A stretch of 64,000 nucleotides of DNA, taken from assembly GCF_021155765.1 (NCBI RefSeq), contig NC_060107.1:12448501-12512500 (forward strand). Direction: 5' to 3'. Within the stretch, counting starts at the first letter, position 1; each line of letters starts with the position of its first letter. A program made the position numbers and the translations under genes. The notes under the pieces were generated by a model that was not told the DNA's origin, ran no database searches, and saw only the letters and a program-made list of their open reading frames with translations. Source of the stretch: Diprion similis. Lineage: Eukaryota; Arthropoda; Insecta; Hymenoptera; Diprionidae. This document shows, one piece after another, positions 9,239 through 20,249 of the stretch.

Positions 9239-10904
9239 ATGGTTCAAAAGAAGGTACGGTTTCTATATTATACGAGTAAGTGAATAGTTTTCAGCCAAAC
9301 CCTGGTATAGATTCAATTACTTGAGGTTATAAATCGGCGTGTTTTTACTGTTCTCGAACTATGCTAATGCACTCACGAGCCTTTCAGACAACAATTTCTT
9401 TTACAACTTTAAATTATCTGAAACTAATAAGTCCTAATCAGGGTGAGTGATGCTATAATTTTTTCTCTCATTCCCACATTGCGTAGCCCAAGAAGAAGGT
9501 CGGGAAGAAGGTAGCAGCAGCTCCACTCGCTGTGAAGAAGGTTGAGCCGAAGAAGCTGACGAACCCGCTCTTTGAAAAAAGGACGCGCAACTTTGGCATT
9601 GGCAAGCTATTGGAACAACTTTTTTCTGTACGCAGTTAATTCACACGATCATGACACTGCAATGCTCCGTTATTTCAGGCCAGGATATTCAGCCAGACCG
9701 GGACCTGAGTCGATTCGTCAAATGGCCCAAGTACATCCGCATCCAACGCCAGCGATCAGTCCTCCAAAAAAGGTTGAAGGTCCCACCACCGATCAACCAA
9801 TTCACGCAGACACTTGATAAGCAGACAGGTAATAAGAAATTCCATGGTCATCATTGGCACTTGGTTGGTCTGGTACAGACTATAAAGTACATACAATTAA
9901 TTTGGCTGCTCCGTTTGCCAGCTACACAGCTGTTCAAAATCCTGGAAAAGTATCGCCCAGAAAGTGCCGTTGCAAAGAAGCTGCGGCTGAAAGCCAGAGC
10001 TGAGGAGAAGGCGGCGAAAAAGGAAGACACTCCGACTAAGAGGCCCAACCAACTTCGCAGCGGCACAAACACTGTCACAACTTTGGTCGAGCAGAAGAAG
10101 GCACAGTTGGTTGTCATTGCTCACGATGTAGACCCAATTGAGGTAGCTCTTAAACTTCAAACTAACTTATTCTGTGATCAACCACATCATAATGATATTC
10201 ATAAATTCAATCAGAATATTCAAACTGTAACATTTCCTTACTGTGATGTGAGAATTTCTTCACCTGAAGGCATAACTTACAATAATAATCGTTTTGTCTA
10301 GAGGATGAATGTTGACTCTGAGTTCCTTGTTATAGATTATTCCCATATTTCCAGATAATCAGAGTGGGCGTATAGTAACTTTTATTTTCCAGGTTGTTCT
10401 GTTCTTGCCCGCGTTGTGCCGTAAAATGGGAGTACCTTACTGTATCGTCAAAGGAAAATCACGTTTGGGAGCACTTGTCAGGCGCAAAACTTGCAGCGCT
10501 GTTGCTCTCACACAGGTTAGTTCATTTTCTATGTTATTAACTGTTATAGTACATATGAGAGAGAATTGTTAACTCGTTTTCGTGATGAAATAAAAAAGAG
10601 CCAATCCAATGATTGACCATGATTAGTTCTTAGTAATTAACTGATATTTTGTGTTAGGTTAGTGTACATGATCTAAGTAATCCTATAGATTGTCTAATTT
10701 CGTTTGACTGTTTCATTTCAGGTCGATTCTGGCGACCGCGCCAACTTCACCAAAGTGGTTGAGGCGATTAAGACCAATTTCAACGATCGTCATGACGAAA
10801 TCAGACGCCACTGGGGTGGTGGTCTTCTTGGCAGCAAATCCGCTGCTAGAATTGCAAAACTGGAGAAGGCCAAAGCGAGGGAACTTGCGCAGAAACAAGG
10901 CTAA
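9239..10904 (+). CDS. RpL7A: Ribosomal protein L7A (eL8), six coding exons
   Basis: Coding exons are 9239-9253, 9487-9601, 9679-9828, 9922-10142, 10393-10515 and 10722-10904, summing to 807 nt and a 268-residue protein of normal length. Recognisable blocks are [70 protein letters not shown] (the L7Ae RNA-binding fold), [17 protein letters not shown] and [17 protein letters not shown]. The protein is a structural part of the large ribosomal subunit. The intron after exon 2 must use a GC donor (TTG/GCAAGC at 9602) to keep the frame and the conserved GQDIQP block. All others are GT-AG. The lysine-rich N-terminus is usual. Its introns may host a box C/D snoRNA, as RPL7A introns do in other animals. 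Confidence 0.95.
10582..10644 (+). ncRNA. Candidate intronic box C/D snoRNA in RpL7A intron 5
   Basis: A GTGATGA box C at 10582-10588 and a CTGA box D at 10641-10644 are 63 nt apart, a fitting size. Between them AGAGCCAATCC (10597-10607) is complementary to GGATTGGCTCT, which I recall as a conserved segment of eukaryotic large-subunit rRNA. The terminal stem is poor and the D' box is weak. Location in an RpL7A intron supports it, because vertebrate RPL7A introns carry snoRNAs. Confidence 0.35.
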
Positions 10905-10948
10905 TCATGCCGTAATGTACAATGAAAACTGTACATGCTTTTCCAACA

Positions 10949-10954
10949 AATAAA
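10949..10954 (+). terminator. Poly(A) signal of RpL7A
   Basis: AATAAA, 45 bases after the stop codon. Confidence 0.7.
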
Positions 10955-12351
10955 ATAATATGAAAAATCTACATCCCAATGATAAATTAATAGTAAATAC
11001 CTATCTAGCGCGTAGTCCTTATAAGTACATCAGAAACATTCGCAAGTAAGGCAGATTTTTTACAAATGAATCATTTTTTTTTCTTCATCAGGAATCCTAG
11101 AAATAAACTGTACGTCAAGGTTTTTCAGATTCAATTTTAAACAATCGATGCTGTAAGGTGAGTATGTGTCTAAGTAACGCATTTACGGTCATTATCGCAA
11201 CAATTTTTTGAAATAATATTTTGCCACATTATCAAACAATGCGCGTCTGAACTAGTGACTTTTTATGCTAGATAAGGTATCAAACGCCGCTGTTGGACTC
11301 AATAGCGTTTACGCAACGCGTCTATATTCATTGTACAGAGATTTTTATCTCTGTTTGATATATTTCATACGTAAAAGGATGGTTAATTTGATACATTTTT
11401 AGGTGAATACTACGACACATTATCTATTATACACTTTGTTTGTAGAGCGAAAATAAACGTATGAAATATACTTCCATTAAAAGTAAATGAGGAGATACGT
11501 GTTTTAGAATTATATTCGGCGAATCATTTTACTATGCACAATTCGGAACTTGTAAACAACTCAAAATCTACGTATGGTAAAAACGTGAGTGTAATTGAAC
11601 AGTGATTGAGTGTAATTATGATATTTTTCACGCGGTCCCAATTAGTTGAAGAGTCCAAACGAGCCGTACCTAGTACTTCAACGCTATCATGAAAGTGCTA
11701 TTAGCACTGCATTACCTAATTGCGGTTATCTAATTCACTTTTGTCAGGTAAAAGCATTGTTTTCGCGTATTAATGTTTCTCCATGTAAGCCGTAAATTCA
11801 TCTAAATGCAATTTAAAAATATCCTGATTCAATCAAACGAATTGTTTACAATTATTGTGATGCGTAATGACGCGTTGAGCAGTTATAATCTTATCGATGT
11901 CCAGCAGATCTTTGACGCGTTTATCAGATATAAACTGTATTGAGATATGTAAAGGTAACCAGTGCTGATCATTACTTGTAATACAGCGCTGGTTTGATCG
12001 TTGCAAATCCGAAGAAATACCGAGTTGAAAATGTATCATCCTTAAGCTCAAACGTCCTATCGAGCGGCCATATTCATTTGCGACTCTTGAATATCCATCT
12101 GTGCTAACGTGTCGAAGGGTAGAATATTAAAAAATCGAACAAATAATGTAGAAAATTCAGTTTATCCGAATCTAATGCATAAATAAAAACTGATAAGTAA
12201 GCAACGTTTTTCATTCAACATAAAATACCGCGTTTGAATTTTGCCATTCGGGAATAAGAGAATCCAGTGCCGTTTAATTTCCTTGGCATTATAATGAAAC
12301 AGTGCCGGTGTCATCGAATGTGCAAGCACTGAAATTAAGTGTTGAAATGAA
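10955..12351. other. Intergenic region between RpL7A and the torso-like gene
   Basis: AT-rich, with no ORF that looks coding on either strand. It must contain the promoter and 5' UTR of the downstream kinase, but no core element could be assigned. Confidence 0.4.
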
Positions 12352-15300
12352 ATGTTGTCGTGGCGAAAATTTAACTACTTCCTACATACAATAATAATAC
12401 CAGTAATAATATTAACTAGCATTTTGTCAGTCGTAAATGCTGCTGACAATGTTTCAACGTTTGTTGGTGCTGCACGAAATTTAACTGTGAGGGTATTTGA
12501 ATATTCTAATTATGGTGAAACCAACGATACGAATGGAAATAATCACGAAGGCTTGCTCAAACTTAACATATCGTGGCTTCCACCAATCGCTGGGAAAGAT
12601 CCTGTTTCGTATAGGTGAATTTTGCAGATTTATTTTAAATAACATTCTTGATATCCAGTTCGGCCGGCTTATTTATAAGATTTTAAGTAAATTTTAAATA
12701 AGATTACAATCAACATTTGCCGAATTGATTTGTGGATACTAACCGAACTGGATGGATCGTGGTGACAAAAAATTTCAAGAAAAGTCTTTTTTGAAATATT
12801 TAAAGTGTGCAGTGTTTTCGTGCAGTTCTAAAGAAAATCCTGTGTTATTTCCCACGAAATTTGAATTATTCTACTAATTCTAGGCACCTTCGAGAAATTC
12901 GAGAGAGTTTCGCAGAAAAATACATATTCTATGAGAACATTTTACACTGAAAATTTGAAAAACCTTAAGTTTTTAATGCTCCGAGTGTTTCTCGTCAAGT
13001 TGAGTTTATGGTGAATATCGACTGAACTTCTTGGAACCTCGTTTTCTACTGCCAACCTGAAAAACTCTGTATTTTTAGAAACGTAGCTCAAAAAAATCTG
13101 AACACACCTGCATAAGAATATTTCCAATAAACCTAGAACTCTGAAAAATTTTCAGCAAATTTTGAAGAAATATCCAGGTTCTTCTATATGTATATCTGCA
13201 ATGAGGAAATTAATTTGATCAGAGAAATTGAGATAATTCTTTTGAAAATGTTAGAAATAAAGAAAGAAAAAACTGAATTTTATCTTTTGAGTCAATCCTT
13301 AATAGTTTCTGAAAGATTACAAAAACAATTTTAGCTAAGGTGTACTTGCAGTGTTGTGAAAATTTTTCGCGGGAACTGGGATTACTGAGACATAATTATG
13401 GCGATAATTTATTTTTTACATTTATTTTTCAAATACACAGCATAGTGGTAACATCGGTCCAAAACGAATCGATCACAGAGTCGACAATCTGTCCGGAAGG
13501 AAGTCTGTATTACACCACGAAAAATGCGAGTCAACTGAGGGTTGAGTTACCCCAAGATCCTCTGATATATGGAATCCCAGAGTTGACTGTGACACCAGGA
13601 TGCGTATACGACATTCAAGTCTACGCAAACCCACGGAGAGATCCGAGCGTGGTCCATCCAAATCTGTTTTACAAAGTGCCGAAATGCGTTGGTGTCAAAT
13701 GCAGCTGCGCCGACGCCGAAGAAGATATGGCTTCGCCGGAAGTCGAGGTGCAGAGACTTTCCGACGACCGAATAATCGTCAAATGGAAATCGCTAACGGG
13801 GAACGACAACGTCAAGTCGTACATCATCAGGTGCGGCCTCCAATAAAGCGTGGCAAAGTTCAATTCCACGAAATTCTACTGATTTTCTTACTTTCTCGCT
13901 CGACTCTACGGTCAAACTACTCCTAGTAGAGAGCTCGGCCATTTGGCGACCGTTTCGTAAATCACAGCTAATTATTCACCAAGAATAAGACCACAGTAGA
14001 AAACTCATCTCCAACTATAGCTCCATTGTCTTCTCGGTAGAGAAGTAGAGTGATAATTTTGGAGAGGGTGTTCACCCTTTCATGCTTGATTTTCAAGTTA
14101 ACTTTAATTGTAGGACTGTTGCTTTTGATGCGGAAATGTTCCCAAATATCCAACGACTATGCGGCCAGAAAGTACTACCTATATTTATTGAAGTTAAGAC
14201 ACCTTCAGCAGCTGCCAAACCTCGACTAGCCTAAAATTTTCACGTCATTGCGATATATTGACCAATATCGACACAAAAAACAAGGTGTTTTCAGGTTCAG
14301 CACACTCGTAATTAGTCAGAACTGGAAAATTTCATAACTCAAGGTATAATTATAGGTAATCGTTGGTGATTTACAAATCTTTCCGTATCAATATAGCACC
14401 TGTATTCAAAGTTGTTATCAAAATCAAGCACGAGAGGGTGACCACCCCCGTAATTGATTTCCAGATTTGGAGTGCCTGTTCTGATTTCTCGAGGTGGACT
14501 TCCAGTTTATAATACAACCGAAATTGCTCGCGTTTCGGCAAACAATCGTTCTTTCGTTTGGTTCAACGTTAGTTCAAATATTAATGGCGTCGTTCACGTC
14601 GTTGCTGAAGATTCGAACGGCTGCACTGGGCCCGAAGGAAGTTTTTCAGTCAACGCAAATGAACGCAATAATAGATACAAAGGACCCATGGTGCTTGAAT
14701 ATTCTCAGTCCAATATTGAAACTCACATGGAAAGTACGAGTCTTGAATTGACTATTTTTCGTTGCAGGTTATAATTATCGGGAGCATTATTGCCAGTGTG
14801 TTAATACTCGGAACTCTGAGCATTTTGTGGTCCCATGACAGGAATAGATACGAAATTGTCCTGTCCAACCCCAACGCGAAAAAGTAAGTTCTCTGAAAAT
14901 GAGGATAATCCATCAACTAACTGTAACAAAATTTGACTAATGGCTTCGCTCTACAGCCCGCAGAGTTCTCCTGTTTCATTTTCACGAGGCCAAATTTTCG
15001 CCGACCGTCTTTCGTTGATGAAGCGAAATGCTTTTTACGTTGAACAAGAAATCGAGGTGATTATATTGACACGGTTTTTTTCTTAAGGAGGTGAAAAAAT
15101 AACGGTAACCGATTCTCAGGAAGCAATTCAAAGCGGGAAGGCTGATGACCTGGAGATTTCGTACTCCCGTATCGGCTTCAAAGAGGAACTTGGGAAGGGC
15201 CAATTTGGGACGGTGTACCTCGCTGATATAAAAGGATTCGAGGCGGCGTTGTTTGCTGTTAAGATAACGAACAGTCTGACCTTCCACGGCGAAGTCGATG

Positions 15301-17007
15301 CCAGGAATCAACTGCTAGAGGAAATTGCAATGATGAAGACTGCTGGACAGCATCCGCACCTCGTCCAGTTGATCGGCTGTTGCACATTACCAGCGAATCC
15401 AGTTTGTGCCATTTTGGAGTACCTCGAAGGCGGCGATCTTCTTACCTACCTTCATAATATCAGAAAACGCATTTCTAGCAGCCTTGCGAGTCTCGCCACT
15501 GATCCAACGTCCGCATGCAGCCCAAGACCAAGTCTAACCGAAAGTATGAAACAGCCGAGGGGATAATCGCTCTTCAGTTTGTGTGTACATTAGATTTGAA
15601 GATTACACGATTTCAAAAGATTTCAATAAATTCGAATGATTTCATAGGTTTCAGTGAATTCAAATGATTTCATACGATTTCCGGGATATCATGTGATATC
15701 AAGGATTTCACAAGATTTTATACGATGCCAAATGATATCAAAGATTCTGAACGATCAGAGATGTATTATTTCATAAGATTTCATGACTGGTTCATCACGG
15801 AAACGACTGCCTGGCGGCTTCCGTCCCACTGAAATTGAACTGAATATCACTAATACCACAGATTTTATTATCCACTGAAAAAAAGACTCTAATGACACGG
15901 TGGGGCCAAATCCGCCAGGGCTCTGATCACTTGAAGCTAGTATCGATATTATTTGATTATTTCCTATGAAATTAGATGGCAACCAGTTTTCCAGAAGCCT
16001 GATTTAATATATATCTATCAAGTGATATGAGAATTACAAAAATTTTCCAGCTTTGTACACAACGTTGGGCAGCGAGCCACCAACAACACCGACGCTTGAT
16101 ACCTTCGGTGAAGATAATGCAGCAACTGGTTTGGAACACTCTCACAATTACGTGAACATCCCACACCAATCATCGAGCCAGCAACTCTCTAGAACGAGAG
16201 GAGACATCATTGGTCTTCAAAGTTATGAGTTTTTGAGATTTGCTGTAGAGATTGCAAAGGGCATGCAGCATCTCGAGGAAAAGGGAATCACCCACAGAGA
16301 TCTCGCAGCTAGAAATATCCTCTTGGATGGAAATTTAACTCTCAAGGTGATTGTGTAAATATTTGTAACCAGTTTTGAACGTTCGACAATACGATTTATT
16401 GAAATTAATTTTGTCGATTGGAAAGAAGAAGCATTCGAAACTTATCCGGAGATACGAAAGATTTTTTTTTGCAGATTTGAGGTTACATTCGATTCGATAA
16501 TTTTCCGGCATTCCGGTAATTTGTGATTTTAATAATGATTCTTAGGTGTCGGACTTCGGACTCTCAAGAAATGGAGTTTATGTGATAGCCGACGGCGGTG
16601 GGACGCGACGACTTCCAGTTCGCTGGATGTCACCGGAAGCGATGCGGGACCGAGAGTTTTCCTCGAAAAGTGATGTCTGGTCTTACGCAGTTGTTCTGTG
16701 GGAAATTGGAACGCTTGGCGCGTTTCCGTATCCCGATGTTCGCGATGATCAAATACTGCGCCACGTGGTTGTTGACGAAAAACGGCTTTCGAGACCGGAA
16801 GCCATTTCTGTTGAGATGTATACGGTGATGCAGGCCTGCTGGACATCCCGACCATCCGATAGACCCAATTTTTCTCAACTCTTATCCCGGCTCCTCGGAC
16901 TCGGTGGTGAACCCTACTTTCCTTATGGAAAGAGCAACCCGTGTTACGCCACTTTGCCGCCGACTGAAGACGAACTACAAGACAGTCCGCCATTGAGTCC
17001 TCTGTAG
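12352..17007 (+). CDS. tor: Torso-like receptor tyrosine kinase, eight coding exons
   Basis: Coding exons are 12352-12614, 13441-13830, 14465-14690, 14768-14883, 14957-15056, 15120-15543, 16051-16346 and 16546-17007, giving 758 residues with all phases consistent. A signal peptide (about 1-30) is followed by fibronectin-III-like segments (LNISWLPP, IIVKWKSL) and a cysteine cluster (CVGVKCSC), then one transmembrane helix (about 294-314). The kinase has a glycine loop GKGQFGTV (390-397), catalytic K413, HRDLAARN (588-595) and DFG (608-610), so it should be active. An insert of about 80 residues splits the kinase, as in the PDGFR-like class to which Torso belongs. Torso receives Trunk and PTTH signals and feeds the Ras/ERK pathway. 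The activation loop has one tyrosine (Y617). The exon 3 donor (ATG/GTGCTT at 14691) is weak and chosen for phase. Another split-kinase receptor is possible. Confidence 0.75.
13904..13977. repeat. Dispersed repeat, copy in torso intron 2
   Basis: This block (CTCTACGGTCAAACTACTCC, then GAGAGC, CATTTGG and CGTTTC) matches 36801-36870 over about 70 bp, and a shorter piece recurs at 35956-35999. It belongs to an uncharacterised dispersed family. Confidence 0.6.
15597..15790. repeat. Degenerate minisatellite in torso intron 6
   Basis: About 195 bp made of a short, poorly preserved unit related to GATTTCATA. GATTTCA, GATATCA or ATTTCAA recurs every 10-25 bases (GATTTCAAAAGATTTCAATA at the left, ATAAGATTTCATGACTGG at the right). 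Confidence 0.7.
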
Positions 17008-17152
17008 CATAGTTTCAGTCTGTTAAATTCTTTATTCGTAACATAGATGTTATACCCAATTGTAAACTGCACGTAGTGTGATACCCTAATACATATAATA
17101 CGTAGAGCATATGATACCCCTATATGCATGCTATGTAATGCAATATTTCCCG

Positions 17153-17158
17153 AATAAA
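17153..17158 (+). terminator. Poly(A) signal of the torso-like gene
   Basis: AATAAA 146 bases after the stop codon. Confidence 0.6.
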
Positions 17159-17398
17159 CTTTCAAGAATCAGTATTTTCAGTCAAATGCTTGTTTTATAT
17201 CCCCCATAAAATATTTAAATGGGAAATTTGTAATGTAGGATGCGGGGATAATTTAGAAAATCTGGGAATGCTATTTCACACTTTGAAGAAAACTAGAAGT
17301 TACATTGTTTCGTTGTTGTTCGATTCGAGGCTATCAACATATATACTATAGACACTATCGTTTTCTCTATTTTTTTTATAAAATTTCATACTTCCTTT

Positions 17399-17900
17399 TT
17401 GCAATCTTCTGAGCCCAAAAACGTTTTATCTCACAATCGATTTGTAGAAGTATTTTTTCACTTATGTAACGCTTGGGAATTGACAAAACAGCCCAGATCT
17501 TTAGAAGATGGATGGCTAAGAAAATTCAACGAAATTTCTCAACTGTTTTGCTATCACCTTTGATGCGATGATCGCAACCATTGGAGACTATGCGCAATGG
17601 TCTATTTTGGCAAAATTGCATCTGAAAATAAAAAAGACTTCAATTATTTGATTTTAGAGTTTTTTAAACAACGGCAAAATTTCGCGAAAAGAATACAAAA
17701 GGATCAGCCTTTTTTTTGTGATGTTTGGAGCCTAAAAACTTTTCGTCTCAAACTAATTTGTAGGAGCCTTTTTCGACAAATTAGACCCTCAAGAAGACCG
17801 AATAGATATTTCTTGAAATATACATAAAAATTTTCTCATCTGTTGTCTGTATGTTTTGAATGCGCAATTTGATCCACTTTGAACAATGACATGAGACTGC
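17399..17900. repeat. Old local duplication in the intergenic region
   Basis: The segment near 17410-17450 (GAGCCCAAAAACGTTTTATC) is repeated in diverged form at 17730-17775 (GAGCCTAAAAACTTTTCGTC), and similarity continues in order for about 150 bp. Unit spacing is about 320 bp. The rest of 17160-18724 shows no gene. Confidence 0.5.
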
Positions 17901-18724
17901 GGGTGAATTCGTTTAATGTGCAACTTTGTAGAGTACTGGACCCTCTTCAGCGCCACTTTATTATATTAGCACATACAATATAAAAGTAAGATATTTCCAT
18001 TATTCCTAACCATTAAACTTTCTTATAAATACAAAAAAACAAATTTTGTATTCATCTGGAATATTACGAATGTACAGAAAATTTTATAAATTTATTCAAT
18101 TTTAATTTGCTAAGATATATGTTATATTATACCTAAAAGAAAGTTAATTATAATAATTACAAGTATGTAGGATGCTGATATTGAATCAGCATACGGATAT
18201 AACTCTGTTTTGTATGATGATAAAGGTAGAACGAATTTTCAGCTATGCAAATCCTAAAACAGAGTTGAGAATTTCACAGCTCTATATTTGCAAATAATTA
18301 TCCCAAGTCTAAAATAATAAACTTATAAGTTATAGGCAATGTTACTATATTCACACCTTCTGCCTCCATGATATGGTTTCTAATCGGTATTATATTGTTC
18401 CAGTATGAGCAGACCTTGAATTCTGCTACAGTATTTCAGGGTATTTTTCTTAGTTATGCATATAAAATGCGTCCGCGTATAAGAACGATTTTGGCGTGTG
18501 CTGTCAACAACCAAAAACCTTGCCTTGTTTTCGTTATTGTTGAAACGATTCTTCGTACAAATGAATATCTGGTTATTAAAAAATGGTGATATGAAATTCA
18601 ATCACCAAAGAGTGCAAAGTTACTAGTCCAGAAGAGTCCGATCGTCAAACCCCGCAAAACCGACAAACTGTTCCTACAAATAAAGTAGGTAAATTTTCAT
18701 AATTCCAACTTAAGAAATAAAGTC

Positions 18725-19666
18725 TTATTGAGTTGTCTGCGGCTTGGGGTGCGGAGAGTTTGCTTCTGACTTTTTCGGGCTAGAGTTAATTTCTTGTTGC
18801 TCTAAGCGACGGTGTCGCAGCATTGTTGATAACACCCCATTGAAACTTGCAGTCTTTTTCTTGGCACTACCTTTCGGAGTGCTTTCGCCAACTCGCCGAA
18901 CTGGCATCCGCGGAGACGACATTTCATCCATAAAGTCAAAATCAGATTTCTCTTCAGTTCTAATGGATAAAACAAGAATAAATTTTTTCTTCCTACTTTC
19001 ACACATCAATTAACTTTTCGCGTGCATTTGTAGAAAATAATACATTAGTCATATTATACTGCAAATTGTATTTATATGATTTTGACATAACAATCGTATT
19101 TTCATGTAATTTTATATAAAAATCATGATGTCAAATCATTCATATGTATATATTTTAATATAAGAATGATATAATATACGTTTATATTATGAGCTATTAT
19201 TAATATAAAAAATTATGCTGCATGCTGTTGGGAATTACATTCTGACTTACTTATAATCCTGTGAGGTGTGATCTTGTTGGCGATTATTGGTGGGTACTGG
19301 TGAAGGACCTCGTCTTCCTGGACATTTCCATTCTAGTTCAAGAACGTGATGGTTTGCCTCCAATCCTTCAATCAATGTCATTATACTTTCTGGCTGCAGA
19401 GTCCATTCATTCTGTAGAATTAAAAGTTCGTTTTACAAACTTGACGATATCTCGAAAGCCTAGATTCGATTTTATAATTATGAATAATATGTACACAACT
19501 GGCCATACTTTGAATCTTGGAAAATTTACAATATTTCATTCCAACTCGGCTCGTTATAATTTATTGAAATTATTAGTAATAATAGTGTTATTAGTACCGC
19601 TGCAGTGGCCTCATATTTTTCATCGTCAGAGCATTCGACTGACCATTCCTCGTCGCTCTGTTCCAT
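18725..19666 (-). CDS. PAGR1: PAXIP1-associated glutamate-rich protein 1 homologue (PA1), three exons
   Basis: Exons on the minus strand are 19666-19598, 19411-19251 and 18959-18725. Phases join cleanly (0, then 2) to give 154 residues. The order of motifs follows animal PAGR1: an acidic start with EEWSVECSDDE, then EWTLQPESIMTLIEGL with LELEWKCPGRRGPSP, an acidic aromatic patch DFDFMDEMSSP, and a basic helix KKKTASFNGVLSTMLRHRR. PAGR1 is a nuclear subunit of the MLL3/MLL4 H3K4 methyltransferase complexes and pairs with PTIP. The last exon ends in a Ser/Pro-rich tail. The vertebrate protein is longer because of extra glutamate-rich sequence. I found no AATAAA close to the stop. Confidence 0.8.
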
Positions 19667-20249
19667 ACTTATGAAGGATTTCAAAATTTTCAACAAGTCA
19701 TATCCAGTGATTTAAGGTTAATCGCATCGTCCGAATCAAAACAGACGGAACAATTTATATTATTCTAAAGCATCCAGCGTTCAATGCAACTTTGGAGTTT
19801 GTTGCAAACCATAAAGATTGCCCTAGGTTACCTTATTTCTATTATAGACAAGTGTTCAATCGAACTTTGGATAACCGGATTACACTTGTCATATGTAACT
19901 TGTTACTTTATGTCACGTTACGTTACGCAAGGGCGTAGCCATGCCATGTCCATTTGCCGGCTTACTACTTTGCGGAGCGTCGTCTACTGATTGTGAAGTA
20001 CAAAAGTAATATCATATGGAATCCACAGTCGTACGCAGAATTCAGAATGTGATATTCAAACCTGAGAGAATTTTCTTGTATTATTGAGAACAGTGCGAGA
20101 TTTCCATAATCCGCAAGGAGAATTTAACAGTCAATGGCGTATGAAATAGTTCCATGTGATTCAACCTTCGGCATCACATAACGGCAACGTGGAGTCAAGT
20201 TGTGTTTATATCTCGGTTAACAATAAAACATATTGTGAAATTCGTGCTA
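19667..20249. promoter_or_regulatory. Divergent promoter interval between PAGR1 and HGH1
   Basis: The two start codons face away from each other across 583 bp, so the interval probably holds both promoters. It contains a cluster of GTAAC/GTTAC-type words around 19900-19925 but no assigned core motif. Confidence 0.5.

Noticed and set aside
9572-10301. Long ORFs across RpL7A introns
   Set aside because: They read exons 3 and 4 through the introns between and after them. The spliced frame reproduces the conserved protein, so these are shadows.
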